From positions 1 to 64,000 of the forward strand of contig NZ_BAGX02000032.1 of the NCBI RefSeq assembly GCF_000320505.1: a stretch of 64,000 nt of DNA, written 5' to 3'. This DNA is from Methanobrevibacter boviskoreani JH1 (lineage in GTDB: Archaea > Methanobacteriota > Methanobacteria > Methanobacteriales > Methanobacteriaceae). The position numbers and the translations under genes are program-made. Below the pieces are notes generated by a model. It saw only the letters and a list, made by a program, of their open reading frames with translations, had not been told where the DNA came from and searched no databases. Position 1 is the first letter of the stretch; every line of letters begins with the position of its first letter. Below, piece after piece: positions 8,492 to 16,751 of the stretch.

Positions 8492-9637
8492 ATGGAGAGG
8501 AATATTGATAATTATTATCTTGCAGGATTCGTTTTGATTATCTTTGCCTGCTTGATATATTTTACAAGTTTTTTAGATATAATCATAAGGCCTATTTTAC
8601 AACCTTTTTTAATGGGTTCTTCAAAGGGTAAGGATGTATTATATTTCGGAATCTTCGGATTATTCTTAATCTTTTCAAGATTTGGTGAAAAACATAATAT
8701 TAATTGGTTTAACAAGTCTAATGATTTCTATCTTAAATTATCATTTGTCATAATGATTTTTTTAGGTTGTGTCGGAATTTTAACCGAGATTTATATAAGA
8801 CTTTCAATGAATCTGCCATTGGATACAACCTTGGTGATTGTTGAACCTAAAATGACATCAACAAGTATTCTACATTCACATGTTCTTAAATCCATATTCG
8901 GTGCCATTGTTGTAATGTTTATTCCAAATATTCCTTCAGGCATTCATGTTGGAAACAATTTAGCTCCTTATATTCCGGATATCGTAAAGGCTACATTTAT
9001 CTTAGTGCCTGTGTTGTTTATTACAATGATTAAATCAATGGAAAACAGAACTATATTTCCAAAACTATTAATGATTGCTTTATTTAGTTTAGGCATTATT
9101 GGTATAATGGATGGCGGCCTATTCTCCACACCTGCTGTTGCAGGCTGGTATTGTATGTTAATTATAATGTATAATGAGTATTTAATTGATCATATATCTC
9201 CACTTTTAAGTAGAAATACAGATAAAGAAAGTTTAAAAAGGGAAAATAATGGGATTGATAGTGGAAAGTCTCTATTTGAAACTATTAAACATGATTTGTC
9301 CCTATTTAAAGCGGAATTTTTCAGTGGAAGGAAGGTTAAACATTATTTTAAAATAATGTTGCCTCATTTGATATTATTTATCTTCCTGGTTCTAAGATTC
9401 TCATTTATATTTGCAATAGCAAACACGGCATATTATGAAGTAAATATCTTAGAGCCTGAGGATTCAATTGATTTAAACAATTATGGTGTAATCAGTGTTG
9501 TACATAGTACTGACCGTGACATTTATAGGTTAAATCCTGATTATAATGAGATGGTCTTATTAAATAGTCTTGATAGATCATTAAATCAAAAATGTAGGGC
9601 CTATACTATATCATGGAATGCATATTCCTATCTGTAG
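8492..9637 (+). CDS. Conserved multi-spanning membrane protein, unknown function
   Basis: A 381-residue protein with about eight hydrophobic helices between residues 8 and 245, a charged cytoplasmic-looking stretch (~235-290), one more helix pair (~295-325) and a soluble C-terminal ~60 residues (VNILEPEDSIDLNNYGVISVVHSTDRDIYRLNPDY). I recognise no family motif. It is divergent from the TauE-like permease, with about 115 bp of shared promoter space, and is followed by a glycosyltransferase gene. A role in the cell envelope is a guess from context only. Confidence 0.6.
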   Translation: MERNIDNYYLAGFVLIIFACLIYFTSFLDIIIRPILQPFLMGSSKGKDVLYFGIFGLFLIFSRFGEKHNINWFNKSNDFYLKLSFVIMIFLGCVGILTEIYIRLSMNLPLDTTLVIVEPKMTSTSILHSHVLKSIFGAIVVMFIPNIPSGIHVGNNLAPYIPDIVKATFILVPVLFITMIKSMENRTIFPKLLMIALFSLGIIGIMDGGLFSTPAVAGWYCMLIIMYNEYLIDHISPLLSRNTDKESLKRENNGIDSGKSLFETIKHDLSLFKAEFFSGRKVKHYFKIMLPHLILFIFLVLRFSFIFAIANTAYYEVNILEPEDSIDLNNYGVISVVHSTDRDIYRLNPDYNEMVLLNSLDRSLNQKCRAYTISWNAYSYL

Positions 9638-9777
9638 AAATCAAATTTAGGAATATTTATTTTTCCTTTTTTTATTAAGATTAATATAGTTTAAATTATA
9701 ATATTATATTAGTTGTTTTAGAAATCCTTAGGGGATTTCATTTTAATTTTATTTCTGTGTATATTTTTTGTGATAAT

Positions 9778-11778
9778 ATGAAACTTAGTATAATTATTCC
9801 GTCTTATAATGAAGAAGAAAACTTACCAGGTTTGCTTGAAAGTATTCACTCCCAGGATTTTAAAGACTATGAGGTTATAGTTGCAGATGCTAATTCAACA
9901 GATAAAACCTATCAGGTAGCAAAGTATTATGGTTGTATTGTTGTTGAAGGGGGTTTACCTGCAGTTGGAAGGAATAATGGTGCTAAAGTTGCTAAAGGGG
10001 ACTTATTGTTATTTTTAGATGCTGATTTAAAGCTTTCTAAGGATTACCTTAAAGATGCAGTCGAGGAATTTAATAGGGAAGGTCTTGGAATAGCAATATC
10101 TCAAATGATTCCCGATTCAGATAAATTTTCATATAAGGCATTACACGATTTTGCAAATACCTTTATGAAGTCTGTTGAAAATATCAAACCTCATGGTGCA
10201 GGCTGTTATGGTATTCTAACAAGAAAGGTATTACATGATAGGGTTAATGGTTTTGATGAATCCTTAGATTATGGGGAAGATACCGATTATATTGAAAGAA
10301 TTGGAGCAATCTCAGAGTTTAAGGTTCTTAGAAAACCGAAAGTTATAGTGTCCACACGTAGACTTGAGGAAGACGGTCTATTAAAACTTATTAAAACCTA
10401 TGGTAAAAGTACTGTAAATGATTTTAGAGGAAAAAGAACATCTGCAGATGAGTTAGGTTATAGTTTTGAACATGGTGGTAATAAAAAATCCAAATCCAAG
10501 AAAACCAAACCGATTCATATAAAATCATCAAATAAGAGCAATGTCTCTAAAAATGATGGTATGAGTAAATTGAGAGGTTCTAAAAATAAATTTAACAAGT
10601 CTGAAACAAAAGGAAATATAAGTCTTCCAAAAAAAGAATCCTCAAATAAAAAAACAGGTGATGCCTCAATAGAAAATTCTCAGGTGCTTATAAAATCAGG
10701 GAATGGTCTTGTAGAGTCTCAAAAGAAAATTATTTTTTATTGTGTATGTGGGGAAGGTATGGGTCATGCAATTAGAAGTGGAGTCATATTGGAACGTCTT
10801 ACAAAGATATATGATGTTTATATCTTCTCAGGTAACAGGGCATATACCTATTTGAACTCTAAATTTGATAATGTATATGAAATCGGAGTATATAATACTG
10901 TTTATGAGGATAATGTCGTAAATGATATTGCAACTTTCACTAAATGTATGAAGGAAAGTCCTTCTAACATTAAAAAGGCCTATGACACGATTTTCAAGCT
11001 TGCACGTAAACTTAAGCCGGGAATTATTGTGACTGACTTTGAAAATTATTGTAATATTGTGGCAAATACATTAAATATTCCGTTGATAAGTCTTGACAAT
11101 ATTCATATGATCACTGAAACTGAGATTGACTATCCCCCTTATCATAAAATAGACATGCTTAAAGCCAAAGCCGTTATAAAGGTTTATGTTCATGACGCTA
11201 AGATACATATTCTAACAAGTTTCTTTAATCCTCCAATAAAGGAGGGCAGGAATTCCGTTATATACCCTCCAATCTTAAGGGAAGATATAATGAAACTTAA
11301 ACCCGAGATTAAAGATCATGTAATTGTCTATCAAACTAGTAATTCTAATTATAAGCTTATGGAAAGACTTAAAAAGATTGATGAGAATTTTATAGTCTAT
11401 GGATTTAATAAGGATGAGGTAGATGAAAATTTAACCTATCGTTCATTTAATGAGGATATTTTTTATGATGATTTAAGGACTGCTAAGGCGGTTATCACCA
11501 ATGGTGGCTTTACTTTAATCAGTGAAGCCATTTACCTTAAAAAACCAATCTATAGTATGCCTGCATTGGGTAATTTTGAGCAGATTTTAAATGGTTTTTA
11601 TGTGGATAAACTAGGTTATGGTGAATATCATGAGGATATGGAGTCTAAAAACATTAAAAGCTTCCTATCAAACCTTGATAAATATCAAAAAAATCTAAAT
11701 AAAGTTGTAAATACAGATAACTCTGCAATCTTCAATGAGTTGTATCGGGATATTGAGAAATATTATAAATATTCTTAA
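9778..11778 (+). CDS. Fused GT2 and MJ1255/MurG-like glycosyltransferase
   Basis: A 666-residue two-domain enzyme. Residues 1-~225 are a GT-A family 2 transferase: MKLSIIIPSYNEEENLPGLLESI, then ADANSTDKT, the metal-binding LFLDADL, and the late YGEDTDYIERI. Residues ~230-315 are a Lys/Ser/Asn-rich linker with no fold visible. Residues ~317-660 are a GT-B domain of the MJ1255 type, related to MurG and UDP-sugar transferases: IIFYCVCGEGMGHAIRSGVIL at the front and ITNGGFTLISEAIYLKKPIYSMP in the nucleotide-sugar site. It probably acts on lipid-linked or surface glycans. The ATG at 9778 follows GTGATAAT, a better start than the upstream one at 9757. Confidence 0.85.
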   Translation: MKLSIIIPSYNEEENLPGLLESIHSQDFKDYEVIVADANSTDKTYQVAKYYGCIVVEGGLPAVGRNNGAKVAKGDLLLFLDADLKLSKDYLKDAVEEFNREGLGIAISQMIPDSDKFSYKALHDFANTFMKSVENIKPHGAGCYGILTRKVLHDRVNGFDESLDYGEDTDYIERIGAISEFKVLRKPKVIVSTRRLEEDGLLKLIKTYGKSTVNDFRGKRTSADELGYSFEHGGNKKSKSKKTKPIHIKSSNKSNVSKNDGMSKLRGSKNKFNKSETKGNISLPKKESSNKKTGDASIENSQVLIKSGNGLVESQKKIIFYCVCGEGMGHAIRSGVILERLTKIYDVYIFSGNRAYTYLNSKFDNVYEIGVYNTVYEDNVVNDIATFTKCMKESPSNIKKAYDTIFKLARKLKPGIIVTDFENYCNIVANTLNIPLISLDNIHMITETEIDYPPYHKIDMLKAKAVIKVYVHDAKIHILTSFFNPPIKEGRNSVIYPPILREDIMKLKPEIKDHVIVYQTSNSNYKLMERLKKIDENFIVYGFNKDEVDENLTYRSFNEDIFYDDLRTAKAVITNGGFTLISEAIYLKKPIYSMPALGNFEQILNGFYVDKLGYGEYHEDMESKNIKSFLSNLDKYQKNLNKVVNTDNSAIFNELYRDIEKYYKYS

Positions 11779-11817
11779 GTTTTAGATTTAATTCATTTAT
11801 ATAATACATCAAAAATA

Positions 11818-12030
11818 ATGTTAGCTCATTTTAATGTTTCTAATGTTAAATCAGAATCAAAAGAATTATTTAATATAAAAAACAAAGTAGATATCAAGGA
11901 AAAATCATTTAGAAGTTTAGATAAATTTAATGATTTAGACTATCCTCATATACCTTTAACTGAGGATAACATTCCAAAGGACATGCCTAGAAACATAAGA
12001 AATTCAATGTTAAAATTTGATAAAAGATAA
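11818..12030 (+). CDS. Hypothetical protein, possible 5' part of a broken gene
   Basis: A 70-residue basic reading frame with no recognised domain. It ends at 12028-12030, and a different frame continues immediately (open from 12024) into the next gene with coding-like sequence. The two could be one frameshifted gene of about 215 codons. No Shine-Dalgarno is seen before its ATG. It begins the small cluster I read as phage head-module remains. Function unknown. Confidence 0.45.
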   Translation: MLAHFNVSNVKSESKELFNIKNKVDIKEKSFRSLDKFNDLDYPHIPLTEDNIPKDMPRNIRNSMLKFDKR

Positions 12031-12116
12031 TAAATGCAAAATATGAATATGGATTTATATTTAATAAAACAACAGGTAAAGCCGGGGAAATAAAAACAAA
12101 TAATAAAATAAATAAT

Positions 12117-12467
12117 GTGAATCTCTTTAAAAATGAAAACTATGGTGATGATGAACTGATAGTATCACATAACCATTTGGGTTTACAACCATTTAATTAT
12201 GCAGATTTTAAAGTTATTTCAGAACATAGTCAATTTAATGTTGTTGAAATGCATGTGTACACCCCAAATGACATTTTCATTGTTGAATTTAAAGAAAAAT
12301 TTACATACACCGAGGAAATAGACAAAGCTTTAAGAAATAATTTCGCAATAGGCTTTTTAGCAGGAGCCAATAAAGGAGAAATAGGTCAAACTAATAAAAT
12401 GTGGAATGAGTATATTAATGATCCAATTTTAAACGAATATATGGAGTTTAGGAGGATAAGAAAATGA
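12117..12467 (+). CDS. Possible phage minor-head (MuF/SPP1 gp7-like) C-terminal fragment
   Basis: 116 residues from a GTG codon. The frame is open further back to 12024, where it would add residues resembling the strand YEYGFIFNKTTGKAGEI. Residues ~10-45 contain SHNHLGLQPFNYADF, which resembles the HNHP-G...FS-x-AD pattern found at the C-terminus of many phage head-morphogenesis proteins and related toxin-like domains. That match is by eye and weak. No Shine-Dalgarno is seen at the GTG, which supports the idea that it is a fragment. It overlaps the next gene by 4 bp, so the two are translationally coupled. Confidence 0.5.
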   Translation: MNLFKNENYGDDELIVSHNHLGLQPFNYADFKVISEHSQFNVVEMHVYTPNDIFIVEFKEKFTYTEEIDKALRNNFAIGFLAGANKGEIGQTNKMWNEYINDPILNEYMEFRRIRK

Positions 12468-12676
12468 TACCAGAACATATTAAAAAAAATATATTAACCA
12501 CTGATCCAGGTTCTTTTAATGATAAACCAATTTTTGATTTAACTAGGAGATATAATAATGGGGAACTTACTGATGAAGAATTTCTTGAAGATATTGAGGA
12601 AATCAGCAGATTAATGGATCAAGCATCAGAAATATTTAAGAAGAAGAAAAAATTAAATGACAATGACCAAGATTAA
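12464..12676 (+). CDS. Small charged hypothetical protein
   Basis: 70 residues with an acidic helix-forming middle (NNGELTDEEFLEDIEEISRLMDQASEIF) and a Lys-rich, then acidic tail. It overlaps the previous frame by 4 bp (ATGA), a sign of a real operon partner. No family is recognised. Small acidic or coiled proteins after a head-morphogenesis gene would suit a phage module, but this is inference. Confidence 0.55.
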   Translation: MIPEHIKKNILTTDPGSFNDKPIFDLTRRYNNGELTDEEFLEDIEEISRLMDQASEIFKKKKKLNDNDQD

Positions 12677-12996
12677 TCATTAACTCTTTTTTTTACCTAT
12701 TTTTTTGTGTTTTCTAATTTTCCACTTTTATATGTTGAAGTATAAAAACCATGGTAAATAAAAAAAAATTTTTGTGGAAATTATAGAAAAAAATAATATT
12801 GTTCTATTTTTTTATCTATCTTTTTTTTGAAGATTCTTAATTTCATTGTACATTTTTTTTTAAGTACTCCATTAATCTTTTTTATATCGTTTTTCCCTTT
12901 TTTTTATTTGCTATTATTCTTTTTTTTATACTCCTTTTTTGAAAATAAACCTTTTTTTAATTAAAATTTTAAAGTTGGGGGAGTCTGATTTTAGTC
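12677..12996. other. T-rich intergenic region
   Basis: About 320 bp dominated by long T runs (many of 6-9 T). No gene or RNA is seen. The T runs would act as efficient archaeal terminators for the upstream small genes. Confidence 0.5.
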
Positions 12997-13344
12997 ATGA
13001 TTTTGAAAGGTGCCGTTTTGATTCCAGACATACCTGATAGTGGTGGTGATGTTCTGGATGAAGAAACAATAAGAAAAGTATCATTAATCTTTAATAGGCA
13101 AGTAAATCTGATTGATGTTCAACACACTTTACAGAGTGTTGGTTCTATTTTGGAATCCTACATTACCGATGATGAAATTCACTTTCTAGGTAACACTTAT
13201 CCTAAAGGAACGTGGTTTGTTAGTGTTGATGTTACTGATCCTGAAATCCAGGATGCTATTCGTGGTGGTGAATATACAGGTTTCAGTATACTTGCAGCAC
13301 CATATCGTAGTGTTGAAGAAATGAAAAGAGAAGGGGTTGAATAG
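12997..13344 (+). CDS. XkdF-like putative phage prohead protease
   Basis: 115 residues that follow the Peptidase_S78_2/XkdF pattern from end to end: GAVLIPDIPDSGGDVLDEETIRK, then the VDVQHT-like IDVQHT, then ILESYIT, YPKGTWFVSVDVTDPEI and the closing IRGGEYTGFSI. In phages this protease matures the prohead scaffold and capsid. Here it is a lone short gene with no capsid, terminase or portal gene nearby, so it is a relic or a domesticated protease. A purine-rich GGGGGAG lies about 16 nt before the ATG, farther than usual. Confidence 0.8.
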   Translation: MILKGAVLIPDIPDSGGDVLDEETIRKVSLIFNRQVNLIDVQHTLQSVGSILESYITDDEIHFLGNTYPKGTWFVSVDVTDPEIQDAIRGGEYTGFSILAAPYRSVEEMKREGVE

Positions 13345-13526
13345 ATGTGGTTTACAATTTAAACTTAATATCTTTTATAAATATTTTATAATAATTTTTG
13401 GTTAAATCTACTTTTTTAAAATTAACTTATATATTTCCACTTTTTTGAATTCTTATTTTAAAATTTTATTCTAGATAAAATGATTAATAGAAAAATATAA
13501 TAATTTTTAAACTTATATAAAAGGGT

Positions 13527-14150
13527 ATGAATAAGAAGTTTTCAATATTAATATTATCATTAATTATTCTTTTACTGTTTGCAAGTACCGCTATAAATAG
13601 TGCAGATAGCAATAGTTCTAATTTAAAAACAATTAAGGTAGATAATGTTAGTTTTACATTGCCTCAACAATATCAATCTGGAAATTTAACTAATAATAGT
13701 TATGTTATTGGAAATGTATTTGAATTTGGTATTTTATCTTTAGGTGATAAAAGGAATCTCGGAAGTAACCTTATTGATGAGTTATATTATAGTAATTTAA
13801 ACTCTTATGAATATGCTGATATTGATGGACATTATGCATTTGTCACTAATTCCTATAAAAACTCTGTTAAACATAATGTAACTTGCATATTCTTTAATAC
13901 TGGAGATAAGATGTATTTATTATCTTACAATGGGAATAATTTAACTCCAGCTATAAAGGATATAGTTAGCAGTACTCCTGAATCAGAAATGTCCGGGGAT
14001 GAATTCGTTAATCTTATAAATTCAACATATGAAGAATATGCTGCTGATGAAGATGCTGCAAATGAAGCTTATGATTATGAGAAATATTACGAGGATTATA
14101 GTAACTCCCAAAGACATCATCATAGAATTAATTTAATTTGGATAATTTAA
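13527..14150 (+). CDS. Secreted or membrane-anchored hypothetical protein
   Basis: 207 residues. The first ~25 (MNKKFSILILSLIILLLFAS, then TAINSAD) form a signal peptide or anchor. The body (~35-150) has alternating hydrophobic residues suggesting a beta-rich domain (KVDNVSFTLPQQYQSG) and several N-x-S/T sites. The C-terminal ~50 residues are rich in Asp, Glu and Tyr and end in a His-rich patch and hydrophobic tail. Similar small secreted proteins are common in Methanobrevibacter, but I recognise no named family. It stands alone, with about 180-230 bp AT-rich spacers on each side. Confidence 0.65.
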   Translation: MNKKFSILILSLIILLLFASTAINSADSNSSNLKTIKVDNVSFTLPQQYQSGNLTNNSYVIGNVFEFGILSLGDKRNLGSNLIDELYYSNLNSYEYADIDGHYAFVTNSYKNSVKHNVTCIFFNTGDKMYLLSYNGNNLTPAIKDIVSSTPESEMSGDEFVNLINSTYEEYAADEDAANEAYDYEKYYEDYSNSQRHHHRINLIWII

Positions 14151-14377
14151 TATTATTTAATTTTCCTTTAATTTTCCTAATTTAATCTTAACTTATAGTG
14201 CTGTAGAAAACAGCTTAAAAACCTTAATTTCTGATTAAATCTTTGATTTAAATTCTCTTTTTATAAATGTATAATTATTTTTACAATTAATATAAAATTT
14301 AAATATTATTAAAAAAATAAATATTTAAGATAAAACTTATTTAATTTTTTTTTATAAAATTCTTTTTTGGTGAATAT

Positions 14378-15055
14378 ATGAAAATAGTCGTTGCAATTGG
14401 AGGATCTATTTTAATACATGATTATAATGCTAAGATGTTTAAGATTTATAGTGATATATTAAAGGATTTATCTAAAGAACATGAATTATTTGTTGTCGTA
14501 GGTGGAGGAAAACCTGCAAGAGAATATATTAGTGTTGTAAGGGAACTAGGCTGTGGAGAAGCTCAAAGTGATGCAATAGGAATTGAGGTAACCAGGATTA
14601 ATGCTCAATTATTACTTTCTGCATTAGGTGATAGTGCATATCAAAAAGTTCCTGAAAACTTTAAAGAGGCTTTGGAATATTCTGCATTTGGTAAAATTAT
14701 TGTAATGGGAGGTACTGAACCTGCACACAGTACTGATGCGGTATCAGCTATTTTGGCAGAATATATTAATGCAGATTTACTTATTAATTTAACATCTGTA
14801 GATGGTATGTATGATAAGGATCCTAATAAATTTGAGGATGCAAAATTAATCAGCGAGATTCACGCATCTGACCTTGTAAAATTCCTTGAAGGTAAAGATG
14901 TAAAAGCAGGTACTTATGAATTCTTCGATATGACTGCAGCTCAAATGATTAAACGTTCTAAACTTGAAACCGTTATTGCTAATGGTGAAGATCCCGAGAA
15001 TTTAGTTAAGATTGTAAATGGGGAAACTATTGGTACTAGGGTAATATCTGATTAG
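14378..15055 (+). CDS. pyrH: UMP kinase
   Basis: A 225-residue amino-acid-kinase-fold enzyme that phosphorylates UMP to UDP. Visible landmarks are the N-terminal AIGGSIL loop, the VVGGGKPAREYI phosphate-binding segment, QSDAIGIEVTRINAQLL, GGTEPAHSTDAVSAILAEYI and NLTSVDGMYDKDPNK. This is the archaeal type, which is active as a hexamer in pyrimidine salvage and synthesis. The start follows TTGGTGAATATATG, a GGTGA-type ribosome site. The next gene begins 10 bp later, so the two are probably co-transcribed. Confidence 0.95.
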   Translation: MKIVVAIGGSILIHDYNAKMFKIYSDILKDLSKEHELFVVVGGGKPAREYISVVRELGCGEAQSDAIGIEVTRINAQLLLSALGDSAYQKVPENFKEALEYSAFGKIIVMGGTEPAHSTDAVSAILAEYINADLLINLTSVDGMYDKDPNKFEDAKLISEIHASDLVKFLEGKDVKAGTYEFFDMTAAQMIKRSKLETVIANGEDPENLVKIVNGETIGTRVISD

Positions 15056-15065
15056 GGGTGATAAA

Positions 15066-15257
15066 ATGTCAGTAGAACCACATAAACATTGTCCAGTCTG
15101 TGGAACACCAATTCCATTAAATGAAAAAGCTTGCTCACCAGATTGTGAGGCAGTATTAAACAAAAGACAAAATCAAATGAAAAGAAATCAAAAAATAATC
15201 TACATTCTTTTAGTTGTATTTATTATTGTCTGGTTATATTTTGTTGTAATTAAATAA
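15066..15257 (+). CDS. DUF2116 zinc-ribbon membrane protein
   Basis: 63 residues. A zinc ribbon (HCPVCGTPIPLNEKACSPDC, residues 8-27) is followed by a basic helix and a C-terminal membrane helix (IIYILLVVFIIVWLYFVVI). This is the archaeal DUF2116/COG4068 family, of unknown function, tail-anchored with the ribbon inside the cell by the positive-inside rule. The start is set by GGGGTGATAAAATG just after the pyrH stop. Confidence 0.85.
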   Translation: MSVEPHKHCPVCGTPIPLNEKACSPDCEAVLNKRQNQMKRNQKIIYILLVVFIIVWLYFVVIK

Positions 15258-15304
15258 ACTTAATATTTTTTTAATTTTTTATAAAACTTCAAATTTGTGA
15301 TTTT

Positions 15305-15628
15305 ATGATTCTTTCATCAACTAATACCTTAGAGGGTAAACAGATCAAACAATATTATGGTATTGTCACCGGGGAGGCTTTAATTGGAGCTAATGTATAT
15401 AAGGATTTATTCTCTGGTGTACGTGATGTTGTAGGTGGTAGAACCTCCAAGTATGAAGAGGAAATCCAGAAAGCAAGAATGATTGCTTTAAAAAGTATGG
15501 AAGATAAAGCTCTGGACTTTGGAGCTAATGCAATAATTGGTCTTAAAATCAATTATGCAAATCTTGGTGGAACTATGGGTAATACAATTCTTGTAACCGC
15601 TTATGGAACTGCCATATCTTATATCTAA
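15305..15628 (+). CDS. YbjQ family protein
   Basis: 107 residues that match the YbjQ (DUF74) family: [33 protein letters not shown], then an [28 protein letters not shown] helix-strand segment and [13 protein letters not shown]. The family forms a pentameric barrel and is annotated as possibly heavy-metal binding, with no proven role. It lies 18 bp before a gene whose C-terminal half has the same fold, so the two probably work together. Confidence 0.88.
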   Translation: MILSSTNTLEGKQIKQYYGIVTGEALIGANVYKDLFSGVRDVVGGRTSKYEEEIQKARMIALKSMEDKALDFGANAIIGLKINYANLGGTMGNTILVTAYGTAISYI

Positions 15629-15645
15629 TTTTTATGTGAATTTTA

Positions 15646-16518
15646 ATGAGCTTAATAGATAAATTAAATAAAAATAATAAGGATCCTGAAGAGATTGGAA
15701 AGGCAGTTATTTCAATTGTATTTGGAACCTTTATTGGCTGTTTAACTTATGCACTTAGTTTTAGATTCCATATTGATATCTTTGGTTGGAATCTGGCATT
15801 TGTTTTTGCTCCATTATTTGCGGGATATGCTGAGACTTATCTTTCTATTAAGTTAATGGATGAGACCACTGGTGCTATTAGTGCATATCTTCTATTTTTT
15901 GTAACCGTTATCCATGGATTTATACTTGCAAATCCAACACTTGGGGTTAATGGAATTAGCGTTGGAGCAATAATAGTAATTTTACAGGCTGCATTTCCGA
16001 CATTGATTAATTATTTCTTTTTGGTAGTGGTTATTGGATCTGTTTCATATCTATTCGGATTCTTTAAACAGTGGACGGACAAGCTGTATTATACAATAGT
16101 GCCTATATTTTATAAACTGATAGGCAGGGAATTTGTACCTAAAAGGGCTGCACTTACAGTTGACAATTTTGCAACTAATCTGGAAGAGACTAACATAAAT
16201 GATTTAGGTGTGTTGTTTATGACTACAACCCATCCATGGCAGGTTAATGTTAAGGAATATATCGGTGTTTTTGAGGGGTCTGTAATTATTCCCAATGAGA
16301 ATAGATTTTTTGAGATTAAAACTAAAAACGAGGAGAATCTTTTACTCATCAGATTTCAAGAGGCTAAAGATCAGGCCCTTAAACAGTTGGCTAAGGAAAT
16401 TAAAGATCATGGTGGAAATGGTGTACTTGATTTGGAAATCGAGTATAATATTGTTGGAGAGTTAATTGGTGACAGTTTCCACATAGTTGCAAAGGGTACC
16501 GGTGTTCTTTTGGAATAA
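15646..16518 (+). CDS. Membrane protein with C-terminal YbjQ-like domain
   Basis: 290 residues. The N-terminal half (residues ~18-155) has four to five membrane helices. The C-terminal ~110 residues (LGVLFMTTTHPWQVNVKEYIGVFEGSVIIP, then FQEAKDQALKQLAKEIKDHGGNGVLDLEIEYNIVGEL, then HIVAKGTGVLLE) repeat the plan of the upstream soluble YbjQ. It probably places a YbjQ oligomer at the membrane and may co-assemble with the preceding protein. Substrate and role are unknown. Confidence 0.7.
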   Translation: MSLIDKLNKNNKDPEEIGKAVISIVFGTFIGCLTYALSFRFHIDIFGWNLAFVFAPLFAGYAETYLSIKLMDETTGAISAYLLFFVTVIHGFILANPTLGVNGISVGAIIVILQAAFPTLINYFFLVVVIGSVSYLFGFFKQWTDKLYYTIVPIFYKLIGREFVPKRAALTVDNFATNLEETNINDLGVLFMTTTHPWQVNVKEYIGVFEGSVIIPNENRFFEIKTKNEENLLLIRFQEAKDQALKQLAKEIKDHGGNGVLDLEIEYNIVGELIGDSFHIVAKGTGVLLE

Positions 16519-16751
16519 TTGAATATTTAATTTTTATATTTCCTTAAAATTTTTAGATATACATATATTTATTAAGTTGATAAAATAGATAGTATATTAT
16601 TATATTTTTAAGGAAACTAATTTTTTTTAAATAGTTTCTTTTCTATTAAACTTCATTTTTTAAAATAAGTTTATATTTTAGATTGTCCAATTGGATAATT
16701 TGATTATTGATTATTATTTATTATTATTTTTACTTTTTACGGAGAATTACT

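Noticed and set aside
12034-12093. 19-codon ATG frame between the small phage-like genes
   Set aside because: Too short, no ribosome site, and overlaps the better coding frame.
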